Source: Eremophila alpestris peregrina (taxonomy: Eukaryota > Chordata > Aves > Passeriformes > Alaudidae). Taken from it: 64,000 nt of DNA. A model generated the notes under the pieces. The model saw only the letters and a list, made by a program, of their open reading frames with translations, made no database searches and was not told the DNA's origin. The position numbers and the translations under genes are program-made. Shown here piece by piece: positions 1 through 24,000 of the stretch (position 1 is its first letter; every line of letters begins with the position of its first letter). The stretch lies in the NCBI GenBank assembly GCA_009792885.1, contig WMCF01000178.1:496001-560000 (forward strand). Reading direction: 5' to 3'.

Positions 1-9572
<9,572 letters not shown>

Positions 9573-9834
9573 GCTGCCGCCGCGCCGCGCCGCAATGAGC
9601 CTCCCCGACACCGGCTCCGCTCGGCTCCGGCTCCGCCCGGCGCGGGGGGGCGGGGGGAGGCGCCGGGCCGGGGGAGGCTCCAGCCCGGGACAGCCCCCGC
9701 CGCCCCCCCCGCTTGGGATCCCCCCCAACCCGCGGGGCACCCCCCAACTCGGACCTGCCCCCGCACGCCGGGGGGTATCCCCCTTCTCTCTGCAATGTCC
9801 CCATAACCAAACCCCCCAACCCCGGGACCCCTTT

Positions 9835-11000
9835 ACCCTAAATCACCCCCGGGAGTGGGATACCAAGCCCCCACCCCACCCAGATGCCCCTTCCCGGGAC
9901 TCCCCCCCCCAAACAGCCCTGTGTCCAGACTCCCTCTGACGGATCCCCTCCGCCAGGACGCCAAATCTAGACTCACATCCAGACCCCTCCCAAGAATCTC
10001 AGAAACCCCCCCTCTCATGGACCCCAAACCCGCACCCCATCCGGATCCCACATTCTCCCCCTAAAAAGCCCCAATATCCAGATAACCTGCTCAAAGACCC
10101 CATATCCATGCTCTGCCATCCTGTCGTCCCCCCCCGCCCCCCGGGGAATCCCCCCTATTCGCCCCAATACTGAGCTCCCTCTTCCCACACCAATGTCACC
10201 CCAAACAACCCTTACAGGTTCCAATCCCTCCCTAAGCAAAACACCCGAGAGAGGTCGGGGCGGGACAAAATCACCACCTTGCTTCCCCCAAGGGCACCTT
10301 GAAGCCCCCCCAGTGTCAGCAGGATAATGCGGGGGTGAGTTTTGGTGCGGGGGACACACAAAAGGCCACCCTCAAGGCCATCAGTAGCCCCAGGGCCTGG
10401 GGACAGCAGAGTGTCGCCCCCCACCCGGAGAGGTGGGTGGGCGCGGGGGGGGGTGGGCTCCCCACGGCACGAGTGGGCGGCGGGCGGCTGGCGCTGCTGT
10501 TGCCATGGGGACCGTGGGCGGCCGGGGAGGCCGCGGGCCCGGTGTGCGCATCAGCACCGGGAGATGCTGGCACCGGTGGAGGGGTAGAGGGGGAGAGTGG
10601 TGGGTGACACCTCGGGGGTGGTATCCCCAAAGCACCCACCATATGAAACGTAGCCAGCTTTGGGAATCCCATATCCACCTCCCTGCCCCAACGACACAAA
10701 AATCCAGCACCTTTCCCCAGGGATCTCATATCACACCCCAAGGACCCCAAAATCCAGCCTCGCCGGGATCCCACATTCCAACATCCCCACGCCCACGTAA
10801 CCCATAAATCCAGCCCTCCTCGGGGTATCCTATATCTAGCTCCTCCCAGGGATCTCAAAATTCACTCTCTCCACCCCCAGGAATCCTGTATCCACACCCT
10901 GAAGGACCCCCAAATTCCACTCTCCCCAGGAATCCCATACCCACCCCAACATCCACCACAATGTCTGGAGCCCATGCTGGTAGACAGACACCCCAGACAT
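9835..11000. repeat. CAMK2B-NUDCD3 intergenic, C-rich degenerate repeats
   Basis: The plus strand is pyrimidine-rich, with many diverged units of the type GGGATCCCATATCCACxCTCCCC spaced about 40-60 bases apart. An island at about 10430-10590 is GC-rich and CpG-rich and carries an X-box-like motif. No convincing coding exon was found. The region lies upstream of CAMK2B and downstream of NUDCD3. Confidence 0.5.
10499..10512. promoter_or_regulatory. RFX X-box-like motif upstream of CAMK2B
   Basis: GTTGCCATGGGGAC lies in a small GC-rich island about 0.9 kb upstream of the CAMK2B start codon and resembles the RFX X-box. Confidence 0.35.
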
Positions 11001-11114
11001 CCCACTTGGGTGTCCCTGTCCTTATCCCCTAAGCAAGGTGATGGTGGAGAATCGGGCACACTCATCCTCCCAGGGGTGGCACTGAATCACTCACAGGCCC
11101 CACGGTGAGACGTG

Positions 11115-11120
11115 TTTATT
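11115..11120 (-). terminator. Distal poly(A) signal of NUDCD3
   Basis: Minus-strand AATAAA (TTTATT on plus) with GT-rich sequence downstream, consistent with cleavage near 11095-11105. Confidence 0.55.
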
Positions 11121-12036
11121 GCAAACTGAGGAAGGGGGGTGGGGAACCAGACAAGGTGATGGCCGGGGACCCCCAGCCCACACACCCCAGGGTGGAGGGC
11201 TTGTGGGAAGCTTTGAGAGCCAGGCTGGGCCTAGGTGGGGCCTACTCTCCTAGGAAGTCCCCACTCTCAGACCCCCAAGTACCATGCCAGAGAAACCCGT
11301 ATGCTTCTAAGGCTCCTGCCCAGCTGCTGGCTGTGAGGGGTGGGTCTGCAGCCACCCCCCAAATGCCAGTGCTGTGGGGAGCACCTCCACCACTCCCTGA
11401 TGAAGGGGGAGCAAACCCTAGGGGATGGCTGTGGTCATTGCCCACTCCTGGGTGTCCTAACAACCCTCCATTGAGGTGAAGGTGAAGGAAACCAGCAGGA
11501 AGCCTCCCTTCCCCCGAGGCTGGGTAGAGGGCAGGGGCAGCACAGCCCCCTTGGGATACCCTGGAGTGGGGTTGGTGAGAGGATTTGGGGATGCCAGGTG
11601 GGCAGGGTGCTGGCAGAGGCAAGTAAGGGCAGGCTTCCCCATCCCCACTGCCCACACCCAGCACCCATCTCCACCGTGAGGGGTGAAGCTGCCCAGCGCC
11701 AGGGCAGGGAGGGCTCCACATCCCCAGAAACCCCAAAAGCAGTATCCTCATCCACCAAAAATAATTGTGTCACCCAACACGACCCAATGCACTCCCTCTA
11801 TTCCAGAAAAACATGGAGCGTTGGCAGTGCAAGGTGAGGGGCAGGGACGGGAAGGGAGGAGAGGGGTCCTGGTACCCAGGTTGCCGTGGTGACAGGATGT
11901 AAATCTGTCCATTTCCTCAGGCTTCCCCACACAGCACGGATGTGTGCCGGCAGTGTGGATGAGTGAGTCCCGGGCACTGGCGCTGGGTGTGAGGGTCCTG
12001 GTGGGCATCTGGGGGCAGGGAGGTCTCCTCTCCCTG

Positions 12037-12042
12037 CTTTAT
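12037..12042 (-). terminator. Proximal poly(A) signal of NUDCD3
   Basis: Minus-strand AATAAA about 25 nt after the stop codon; possible alternative polyadenylation site. Confidence 0.4.
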
Positions 12043-12064
12043 TTTTCAGTTGTTTTTGCCACTG

Positions 12065-15000
12065 TCAAAACTGGACGGCACCGGGGGAGATGTTGAACAT
12101 GGAGGGGTCGAATTTCTGGCCACGGAATGGTGAGCCCTCGGTGTCCCAGCCCTTCTTTAACATCTCATGCACTTTCTGCAAAGAGGCCGCAGGCTTCCGT
12201 CAGCCTGGGGTGATGCCATGCTGTTCCCCACACCCCTTGCTCTCCCCTGCAGCTCATCCCACAGGCGTTGGGGCTGTGTGGCCACCTGACCCATGGAAAG
12301 GGCCGTGGGAAGCAGTCCCCCTCCTCCCTGGCTGGCAGTAGTCATTGCCAAGGGCACACATCACTTCTGTGCTCCCCCTCACTGCCTGGGAAAGGGCAGA
12401 CAGCACCCAGGGCAGCACCAGGCAGCTCCTGGGTCCGGCTGAACCCAGACCCATGTGGGTCCAGCCCTGAGCAGGGCTAGGCACAGGGATGTGGGACCCA
12501 TCTCTGGTACAGGGGGTCTAATCTTACAGGCACTTGCTAAGGTGCCAGGAAAGGGAAGACAGGAGTGCATGGCAAAAGACTGATCAGCAGAACCACACGC
12601 CCCTCAAATGTTAATGTGGGAGGCACTGTGAAGAGGAGCTCTGAAATGGAGCAGAGCCATGGGGCCGCTTTTCCTGGGGATGGGACCCTTGAAGGGCAGG
12701 TGGGAGGGCCAGGCTGGGCCAGTGGCACAGGGCAGCCAGCACCTACCAGCTCATGGCTCTGGGGCTTGCCCTGCAGCTTCTGGTGGTAGTCAAAGGTGAG
12801 GCGGTCAAGCACAGCATGCTCCTCCTCGTCCACTGTGGCCATGGAGCGCTCCTTGTTGATCTTGTCAATGTCGATCTGCTCCTCGCCCTCTAGGATGGCA
12901 TTCCACCAGTACTCATCCCCCTTGTTCAGGTTGATCTGGGGACAAGGTGTGGGTCAGTGAATGGGAACAGGAGCCCCTGTCCTGCCCAGAATGTGGTACC
13001 CCTGCCCACCTCACAGCTCCATGGCAGTGATGCAGAGCTCTGCTGACAGCAGCATGGTGCTTGCCCATGAGTGGAAGTCAAGCTCATAGTGATCCAGCCT
13101 CACAGCTGGCAGAGGGGGAGGGATGCTTGTGCCTCCTTCCCTCAGCAGCCAAAGGCTTTGTATAACCCTGCTGTGGGCCCCCACAGCCCCAGCTCAGGCC
13201 CCAGGGATGAAATCTCAGCCCATGCTACAGCTCAAAGTCAGGACCAGTGTCCCCCAGCAGAACCTGCCTAGGGGTGACACCAGCAAGGGGCCACATGGCT
13301 GACACAGCAGCAGTGACTGTCAAATGAGGAGGCTGTGTCTGGTGGAGTGTGGGCCAGGGCTCCTGACATGGTAGTCCAGCCATCTTGCCTTTCCCTAACC
13401 TAGAAGGAACCTTGGTCTCAACTCCCCTGGTACTGGCTTGGCGGACAGCAGCATGGGTGGCAAAGGAGGCAAGGATATCACCTGCTGCTCTGTGCCACCC
13501 CTGCTGACTGCCAGCACCTGCTTCCCGTAGCACTGCAGCTCAGCAGCAGCCCTGGAGGGATGGACAAGGAAAGGGGGTATCCCCTTGCTCCAGCCAACAT
13601 CCAAACTGGGAAAAACCCACCGGCTGTAGTCACAGGTGTCCCTGATGGCAGTGCCTTGAACAGAGCTGGCTGGCCAGTGGGGCTGTGCTGGGGCCAGCAT
13701 GGAACATCCTGCAATGGGAACGCCAACTTGCTTTTAGTTTTTTCCAGGAAGAGTGGGCTGCTTCCTCCCATGTTATTTTAGCACTAATCCCAGCAGCAGG
13801 GCAGATTTATGGCTTTCATTGGCCTCTGCAAAATCATCAATAAAGGCAGACAATACAATTTGCTCAAACCTCCCTGGAAGCTCAATAGCTCCAGAGGGGA
13901 GAACATGGACAGCCATTCCTGTTACAGAGCCAAGCTTCTCTGTGGTGTGAAGAAAAGGAACCAATTAATACAGGAGGGGGTGGCTGGGGTTTAATCCTTC
14001 TGGGAGAGCAGAGCTGGTAAAATATTCCAGCTTGGGGAAGGCGTTAGTTTTTCCAGCTAGACAGGCATGCTTGTTCTCTTTTTAATTGCATAGTTCCACT
14101 TCGGAGGGGAAGGAGAGCCACCAAGGGTTTGCTCCGGGGCTTCCCAACCCTGGGTGGGCAGGTAGGGGAGTGGTGGCGCCGCCAGAACATCACTCTGAGA
14201 CAGAAAGCAAAGTGGAGGGGCAGCAGCCTTGACTGTCCCACACTTGCAGCAGGAGCACCCTTCACGCTCCTTAGGTTTGGAACATGAGGGATGTCCCTGT
14301 GATGCTACTGGCAAGGTGTGAGCTTCCCCAGTGAGGGCTCCAGCACAAGCCATGCTCCCATGGCATTTCTGTGAAGCACACATGACTTGGTATATCCCTA
14401 CCAGGGCCAGCCTGCTGGCAGAGTGGCGGACAAGTGTTGGAGCAGTTCAGACATCACCCCAACTCCACCCCAGAGCACTGGGGGGGATGGAAAACCCATC
14501 CCGGAGCATCTGGGATGGAAACCCATCCCCCTTCCCTTCCCTACCAAACCCCTTTCCTTTGCCGGCACCCTGACACCATCTGCACACCTCTGCAGCCTGG
14601 GTTGATCTGTTCACCCCTCTTTATTCCAGGGGGAAAGCTATCAAAGTGAAACTCACTCCAAGAGGGCCCCAGTTTCTAAAACGAAATGCCCATGGCTCAG
14701 GGCAAAGGTCACTCTATTCACGTGAGTTTGTGGTTTTGTGGTTCAAGGCGGTACTGGAGAACTTGCTGCAGACAGGTCCCACCCCCAGGTTGGGGACTAA
14801 GACACTGGCCATTTTCCTGGACAGTTTCTGCCAATGTCCACTCTAGATCCAGCCCCTGCCTGGCTGAGTGTCTGGGTTATGAGAGCCAGTGGTGATGGAG
14901 ATGCGGCTGGTTTTTGGGTGCCCAAAGGTGAAGGCAAGGGAGAGTTGAAAGGCCATGGCAGGTCAATGGGTGATTCCCCACACACGCTAGTCCTCACCCA

Positions 15001-18000
15001 TCCACCTGCCCATGGAAGAGGCTCTGGCACCCAGCTGACAGGGCCCCCCTGAGGCTGTGGGCACTGCTGGGGAGAGCGCCGGAAACTGGGAGGGCTCCAG
15101 GAAGGAGCATGGGTTCTTCCACAAGGACAAACCCCAACCTGATTATGTTTCTCACTTTGAGACAAGGCAAAGCTCTGCCTGCACTTGACACTGCTGCTCA
15201 GTTTTCCAGCCAACAGCTCTGGCTGGCCCCCCAGGGCCCCAGACATGCTGAGAGCCACTGAGGAAGGATAAGGTCCCTGTGGTGCACCTGTGCCCTCAGC
15301 CAGATTTCGGCTCTGCCTGGTGGGTCCCAGTCAGGTAAAAGCCCAGCTGAGTCTTTTGGGGTGCACAAGGAGGCAGGAACATCCTCTGCCACAGTGGTCT
15401 GAGGAGAGGGAAGCTTGCAGGAGGCATAGCCCAATGCTGTATCTGAAGCTGGCAGTGTCCTCATGCTGAAGCGCTCGCTTCCCACAGCTGGTGTCGAAGA
15501 AGTGAGCTCTCAGCCACATTGGGATGGGCTGTTCCCTGGAAAAGCACCCGGATAATGATGGATTGCAAGGAGGATTGCTGAAGGAACAAGAGGACACTCA
15601 GCAGGAGAGACCCTCCAGCAGGTGACAGGCATCACTAGTACAGACACAGTGTCATGTCCCATTTCCACCCCCTCCTGGGAAGGTCACAACCCCACGTTGT
15701 CGGTGCTGGGCTTTGCAGTAACACAAGGTTTCATCTCTGATGCCAAATACTTTGTCAAACCTGGAGAGATGCTGCCAAGGGGTGTAAGTAGGTCTTGGGA
15801 AGACAACCTCTGCCTGCCTGCTCTCCTGTTGGAACCACAGCAGCCAAAGTCACCTTAAAAATCACTGGGAGGTGTTTAGGGGGACAGAAGAGGCAGCAAT
15901 GCCATTCTCAGCAGTACAGGGAGGGCAGGGCCAAGCACCACTGAATTGTCTCCCCTCAGCCTCATGGCTCACACGATGACAAGCCAAGACTGTAATAAAC
16001 ATTCAAGGCAGGACTCACTGACAAAAGCCCAAGTGTGGAAAACAAAGGCTGAGAGGAAGAGAAAAAGAGAAGGAACGGGAGAAAAATCCTCCACAACTAA
16101 AATAATACCAAAAGGAGTTGTGCACAACACCCAGTGGGGATTGCTAAAAACAGCAAGGTTATTTTAATCTCGCTTTCAACAAGCAAGCGGGTGTGACGGA
16201 GAAGGGAGAGCACAGGGATGACACCCAGGACCAGGGTACTGTGCACCACACCACAGGCAGGGGCACAATCCTGGGACAAAATCCCGAGCAGGAGGTATGG
16301 ATAGGCCCCCACCCCACGTCAGCAGAGCACTCCACTGTGGAACAATGCCAGCTGGATTCTGCTGCCATGCACACGGGTGTGCCAAAGGGTGAGATGAGAA
16401 ACATGTTGGTGTCAGGCTGGGCTCCAGCTAGAAGAGCTCCATGGAGCAGGAGGAGGAAGGCAGAGTGGTCTCTGAATGCTGGTGAGGGGAGTTCTGGGAC
16501 TGCTGGAGTGCGAGTGACATAATGAAGAGGATACATGAATAAGAACACCAGGCAGGATGGGGGAAGCAGAACTAGGATGGGTTGTAAGGCAAAATAATCT
16601 TTCCAGGATAAGAGCTGGAGGAGAAGAGAGTTTGCTCAAGGTGCACCTGTGAATGGCATCCCAGAAGAGAGCTCTGAGGAGCCCAGGGAGGCTGAGGACA
16701 GCGAAAAAGCTGTTACAACAGCCTCCTGAAAAATCTGGGGATCTTGATGATCCCTGATATGTCCTGCAAGAGGACACAGGACTCAACAGCCTCTCTGCAC
16801 AGAACCGAGACCTTTTCAGACAGACAGGACCAAGCAAGAGAGAGTCCACCTCCTTGGTGCCAAGAATTCTGCTGCAAGGATCACCTCAATTCACAGACCA
16901 TGAACATGCAGCATGGACAAGGCCACCAAGGTGCCCCAAGAAGTCCCCAAGGCAGGCAGGGTTTCCTGAGGTAACCCCAGCACTGACACTGGGTGAGTTC
17001 AGTTTTGGCTACACTGCCACACCCTGCCAGGGAACGCCATCCCTGTGTCCCGTAGGGAAGCCAGGTGGCACCTTGCAGCATCTTGCAGGAGGGAGGCAGC
17101 CCAACTGCTGCATTTGGAGCTCACATGGAGCAATACACAAACTGGGGCACAGAAAGGGTCTATATGCCCCATAAGCTCCAAATAAACCCTAATGGCCCCA
17201 TCCAGGCACTGAATGAAGGAATGCATTCCTACATGGGTGGGTGTCCCCTGATGAATGAATCGGGAGGAGGCGCAAACCACTCCTGGCTACTCAGCACATG
17301 GAAAAAGGAGATGCTCTTGGGCGAGAATTACTCACTCTGCTCCAGTTACCTTACAATTCTTCAAGCGAGATCTCATCCCACCATCAATATGTTGGCAGCC
17401 AGCTGGAGATCCTCACAAGCCTGGGCTCATGCTATTCGAGGCAAGACCTAGCTCTGGGGTTGGGGGTGATGGGCCCACTCCACTCCCCACGCTGCCCGCA
17501 GCCACTCCAGGAGACACCAAGTCTCGCTCCACCTACACCATTCCCAGCCTGTGACAGGTATTGAAGAGACACTGCCTCCCTTGCTGATGCTGGGAACACC
17601 CACCTGGGGCTTCCAGACTTCCATCCACACTATGGAGCAGCCACCCATTGGGCCACCTCCACTTCAATGGGTTTATGCCTCTCCAGGATTGTTTATCTGT
17701 CCCAGATAAGCTAATTTTCAAGATGTTTATGAATATTTGAACAAATGCAGGTTAAGAATGCCACTACCACATCCCTTCAATGGCATAGCAGCATCGGAGA
17801 AGCTCCTCTCACTTCCAGGGACCTCACTCACCCTTTTGGCACTCGAGGTACATCCCTGCAGATCAGCAGTGATCAAGTGGCACTGTGCAGCCTCCCTGCA
17901 CACCATCCACAGGATTCCTAACTCTGGCAGCACATTCCCACTCCATTTTCCACTGTGAGGGCTTGGATTTGGGTGCCATCTGCTGCCACCTTTGTGCCAC

Positions 18001-21000
18001 AGGGAGAAAGGCTTGGATCCAGCTCCCTCCCTCCCAGGCATAGCAATGTGTCCCCTCCTCAGTCTCACAACAGCCTTGGGACTCCTGAAACTCTCCTGGA
18101 AAAGCCTCTGGGTGGAAAAGGATAGGGCAAAGATGGTCACAGGTAGCAAAATCCTGCTCCTAGCACAATCCTGGCCCCCAAACTGGCATGTAAACTTTGG
18201 AAACTGTTTGACACTCAAGATCCCAGGGTGATGGGCAGAATTCCTGCAACACTTCCATCTGAGAACACAGCTGAACTCAAACCCTCAGCCTGAACATCTG
18301 GAGCACATCAGAAATGGGTCTGGGAACCCACCAGCAATACACAGCTGGGCACCAGCAGCCCTGAGACCACCTCAACAGGGATGATTTGGAACAACAGGCA
18401 CACAGCAAACCACAGGCCTGCTGGAGGCAGAGGATCCACAGTGTCTACATCAAACAGAGTAAGTAAGAATCCCATGACAGGACTGAAAGAAAGGAATGGT
18501 GAGGAATTGGCACCTGCGAAGATGCTGGTGTTGGAGTGGGGCCAGGAGAGTTGGAAGGCAGAGTCAGCAAGGCCAGGTGTGCAAGACCAGTACTGTAGTG
18601 CAGGGTCCCATGCCAGAACTGAGGACAGTAACCACCCCTTAGTCATGGCTGCGCTACACCCCCTCAGCTGGAGCTGGAGACCCCTTTGCCCAGCCTGACA
18701 GTTGTGCTGCCCAGATGGCACCCTGACAGGCAGCTCAGGAGTAGGTGGCAAGGCACAGCACACAGGCAAGGGCAGCATGAGCCAGACGTTGGACAGGCAA
18801 ATCCAGACACATCCAGAGCTGGCTCAAATCTCCAGCTGCTCCAGTTTCCAAGGTCAAGTGTGGCAGAGCTGTGAGCCAAGGAGACACAGCCTGGTGTAGA
18901 CCACCCTTACCAAAACACACTTCCCAGGCTCCAGGCTCCACAGGGAACTCTCCATGTTGATCTTGTGGGTGAGTTTCCCTTCCATGAGGACGTGTTGGCT
19001 GTTTCCCTCCAGCACAGCTACACGAATTGCACCACTGCTGATATCCACAGACACCTGGAAACAAAGAGAGAGACAATAATCTGGAAGGCTCCTGCTTGCC
19101 ATCTCACTGTGCAAGATGGGGTTTGGGGTCAAGTGCACTTGCAAGGGATGAGAGAGAGAAGAGCTTCCAGCCATGCCTGTAGCAGCAGGGTTGGAATGTT
19201 GCTGTTCTCTCACAGCAAACAGCAACAGTTTGGAGGAGAGAGGGAACATCTTCAGGGAAGGAAAAGCAGTACAGCCCAGCAGCCAGGGGGACCCTTGAAG
19301 GATTCAAGGCAGCTGGTTCAATGCCTCAGTTTCCCCTAAAAGAAGAGCAATAATGCTACAGGCCTCCAAACAGCATTCAAAGGCTGGGCACCTACTTGCT
19401 GTGAGAGAGCTCTTTAGGGATGTACCTGTCCATCACTGTGACAAGCTGGGCATAAGTGTGTGTCATCCTGATAGATGAGATGGGGCAATTTGGGGGTTCC
19501 AAATTGTATACTAGGGCTGCAGCAGGTCATCCCCGCTTTGCTGCACCATGCTGAAAGCATGCTCCTTGGCTCTGCTTCCACTGCTGGAGCCAGAACTGGG
19601 CTCAGCCCAGGCCTCCCATCGGGTGTATGAGGAGGGGCTGCGTGCAGGAGGAATGCTGCAGCACGCTTTCCTGGCTCCCTCCTACAGGGGCAGCTCCGTC
19701 CCCAGGAACGGGGCCAGTTCCCGCCCACAGCAGCCATATGGGGAACCCTACTCCGACCTGCCATGCAGGTGACATGGCTGTCCCCTGGGGAGACAGAGGC
19801 AGGCTGTGAGAGGCACGCAGTACCCTTGGTCTCCGTAGAGACCATATGTTCTCTCTTGTCCCCTCTAGCCCTGAGGTGCCGCCAGCAGAGCCCACGCCAA
19901 GCCAGGGGATGTAGGGAGGACCTGGCTGGGAAGAGGTGGGATTGTGGCCCCCAGTGCTGGCCCAAGAGGAGGAGACTGCAGTGAGATTTGCCTGCATTCT
20001 CTCCCAGAGTTCCACCAGATCTTCCTCCTGCTCTGCAGATCTCATTTGAAATGTTATTACATTATCCATTACCTAGGAGATTTCCAGCAGCTCACTAGCT
20101 CCACACAGGCAGAAGACAGGCAGAGCTGCTCCAGCCAGGGAGGGCACCGTGGCTGTGTCTGACTGATGTCACCCGGGTACAGCCCCCAAACCTGCTGTGT
20201 GCTCCGGCAGGAGCTGATGAGGCCCAGCACACACAGCACTGGGTGATGTGGGACTGAGCTCTAGTGTGATGGCTGGGAGCAGGACTGTGCTCACCGGGGA
20301 CTGGGGAAGGGACATGAAGATGGGAGAGGACAACAGGCTGTCAGCTGGCATGTGACTGTGAACAGCCTCTACAAGAGCAGCTGCTCTCGGATGAAAACAC
20401 CTCCAGAGGAGGTGCTCCCTCCATGGAGAAGCTCCTTCCAGCCCAGTGCTAACACCTTACTGCAGAGACAAGGCATGGGGATGAGGCTCTGCCCTCCCCT
20501 ACCACCATCTGCTTAGGTCCCCGGGCACAGGGACAGAGATACTGATGCTGGGCTCTCAGCATGGTACAGGGCCTGCCCAGAAAGGACTAAGGGGAAGAAA
20601 GCAAGGTGATTCCCACATCACCTTCTAGGGAGAAATTCTTTGGGGAGTGGAGGGCCAGGAAAGCTGAAGACATGGAAGGCACAGGCACAGCATCGTGTCT
20701 GTGAGATCTACATGGACAAGAATTACCAAATATGAGGGGGTTTTACTCACAGGTGGTGGCTGCACAAGATATCTGGTGGGGCCGAGGGACACCTTTTCAG
20801 GTGGCTCTGGGACCAGCCATGCATTGGGAGAGGGAGCAGAGAAACCCAAATAGAAGAAGAGATACAAACTGGGAAGATTACCTGGCCACTTCACTGTGCA
20901 AGCAGCCAACAAGAGAAGCAATTGCAACACCTGCTTCTACCTGCACCTAGCAAGAAGGTCCCACCCAGCACATCAGCCCCCCAGGAGTAGGGATGGGCAG

Positions 21001-24000
21001 CACATGCCCTGCTGGAGAGCTCTGCCCCTCCATGCATGGAAGGACATATCTGAGAGGACTCATGTGTGCACAGAGTGGTACCTGTGGACAGCCCACACCT
21101 GGGCAAAGGCCAAGCACAACCTGCAGTACTCTGGCAGCTCTGAAGCTGCTTGTCCCTCCCCAAGTGCTCCCTGAGAGCACCTCTGCTCCCCAAAACACTT
21201 GGCTGCTCTCAAGGAAAGCCAGCTCTTGTCTGTGTGCTGTGGCCTTTTCACCACAGTGACTTCTGTGCACACTGAACGCCCACGCCCGCCCACACAGCTC
21301 AAACAAGCAAATAAAAACTGAGAGAGGAATTGAGCTTGTCTCCTCTTGAGTCCAGCAAAGAGAGAGGCCTGGAGTAATTATCTCTAAGCGCTCAGATCCA
21401 TGGGTCTCTGTTGCACCCGTAAGTAGATCAGAGAGGTGGGGACCATGGAGGAAGGTGCTCCCGCCTACCCAATCACCCATTTCTGCTCCAAGGACACCTG
21501 AGCTCCGTACAAGGAAACCTTAAGCTCACCAGAGCAAAACGTGCCATAGCAACAGCCTGAATCCCAAAAAGTGTCATAAGGAAGACTGTGAGCAGCGTTA
21601 GAGTTGGGTGCACTCTGAGCCCAGGGACCAAATTGGGAAATTTTTAATCTCACCTTGGCAGGCAAAAGCCAAAAACCTGGTAATTTTTTTAAAATATGGA
21701 GCTGTCTGAATGCAGGAGAATGTTGCTCTTGTGCAGGTACCCATGAACAACATGTCTAAAGTCCGTGGAGCTTTTAAATTACTCTGAGTCCTCCTGCTCT
21801 GGCCCAAGACCCAGCCTGTCCTCATTTCCCCAAGGCCGGAATACATAGAATCACTTGGAAATTGAAACTCAGCTGCCAAGAGAAGCCCCAAGAAGGATGG
21901 ACGAACAAAATACCAGGAAAGAGAGTGCAAGGAGAAGGGAACAGCATCCAAACAACCAATTGCTTCAAGAGGGCAGTGTGGGCAGATACTGGGGCAAGGG
22001 TAGGCAGAGCCATGCCACAGGCAGCGGCATGGGAAGAGGGTGTCTTGAAACCCCCTTTGCCCTCTCTGAGGTGCAGGGACTCTTCTACAGCAAGGGCCCA
22101 GTCTTGAACCAAGGAAAGGTCAGGAAACACATCCCATCTCCACTCCTATGAGCTCCCGCAGGCTCCTGAACCTCTCCATGGTCAAGGATGGAGTAGACAG
22201 AGCCCTGTGTGGGGGTTTTGGCAAGGACACAACTTTCCTGGCATGGAGGAAACTTCCCCAGTCAGGGAGAGGAATCATGATTGAAGTATGATGGAATATC
22301 CATCTGCACACCCCAGAATCCTTTCAAGAAACAGCCTGGGTTTGTTTTAGAGACCCACTGGGAGAGTTGCATCTTCCCAGTGCCTTGCTGTGCCTCTGGC
22401 AGCCGTGTGCCCCCTCACCCCTCCAGCCCAGGCTGCTGCTGCTGCTGCTGCCAGTGACATTCCTTGGCATGCTGAGGAGTTGTGTAGGCTGAAGGCAGTA
22501 ACAAACTCCAGCGTGCTCCTTTCAGCCACCCTGGAAGCAGACAAGAGCAGGAGGTGGGGGAGCACAGGCTTCCCAAATGGAAAAATACAGAGGGAAGGGC
22601 AGCACTTGGGAAAGAGTTTAGACTTCTAGGTCTGACTAAAGCCAGCCATGGGCACACTCTTCTGGGTCCCTGACCAGGAGGAAATAGGCATGGTGCAGGG
22701 AAAAACAACATGACCACAAGCAGAACAGGGAAGTTCCTGCCTGAGCCAGAGAGAGGCGAGACCTCTCTGTGCACGAAGCCAGCAGGGGGAGGGGCTGGCC
22801 CTCAGCCTCCACCCTAGGCCGGCTCCCTTCCATCTAGAGCAGGTCAAGCCACACAGGGGCTGTGCCTGATCCAGCTCCCCAGTGCCAGAGGAGCTGTTCC
22901 AGCAGCTTCTGCTTCCAAACAGAAGGCAGAAGACACTCAGAGCCAGAGGAACAAATGAGGAAAGGCATCCATCCCCAGCCAGGCTCCGAAACATACATGT
23001 GAGTATGCAGGTAGTGGAAAAAGAAAGAAGAAGCACAGAAAAGGTGAGGCAGTGCCACGGAACCTAGCTGAGATGGAGCAGAGGACACTGCAGCACAACA
23101 GGAACACAGACAGTCTGTGATCTCAGTCCCCACCAGACTCACCCTGGAGAATAAGGTACAACCACATCCTGGTCCTTCAGTACAAAGGACAAGGAGCCTT
23201 TCTACCCCAAACCGTTTCCCAGGAAAGCTGAGTACCCCGATGGAAAGGGAAATGCTAGAGACCACTAACACCACTTTACCTGTTTGCCTTTGACAATGTG
23301 CTTGGGCACAGGCACTTTAATTTCCAGGTCGCTGTAGTCTTGGGACCAGGTGTAATTCTCTCGCACAGCTCCATTGTAGCTGTCAGGGTTTGTCTGGAAC
23401 TGCTCCTGTCTCCTGGTGGGGGGAGGAAGGGGTGACATGTTAAATGTCATAGAGATCAGAGCCTGGAGAGAGCAGGAAGCCTGAGAGCAGGATGCAAGAA
23501 ACCAAAAGGAAGGGCATAGCCTCTGCTCAGCCCTCCGACACCATCTCCAAGGCTGGTCTCCTCCTGCCCAGTCCCTCCCTCACTGCTGACTCTATGGAAG
23601 GGAGCAGGTCCAAGTAAGCAGCCACAGGACAGAGGGACCACAGCCACCCTGCCCATTGTGGGTGACTCATAGTCCCCTCTCCCCAGTCTGCTGGAGCAGC
23701 AGTCAGGCTGCTGAAAGGACCACTGGTGAGACACACGACAGTGACAGTTTGGCTGCCCAAAAGGTGCAGAGTTGACCCCCAGTGGGCCCTGGCTGCCTCT
23801 GCTCCAGTACAGAATTCCTTGTTACCTCCACTTCCCATCACAGCTGGAGCAGGGACACTGGCATGTGCTGGGTGTGAGCTGTCCCCCAAGCGACTGTCAT
23901 GGCTGCAGAGGTGGTAGCCTATGGTTGTGACCTGAGTTCACCATGCAAACACAGCAGTGGTTCTCCTCACCCTGATTTTAACGTTTGGGAAAATCACCAG

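Larger units (their letters stand above)
11095..12064 (-). other. NUDCD3: NUDCD3 3' untranslated region
   Basis: Sequence between the NUDCD3 stop codon and a minus-strand AATAAA at 11115-11120, giving a 3' UTR near 950-970 nt. A second AATAAA at 12037-12042, only about 25 nt past the stop, could make a very short alternative UTR. No other gene is apparent in this stretch. Confidence 0.6.
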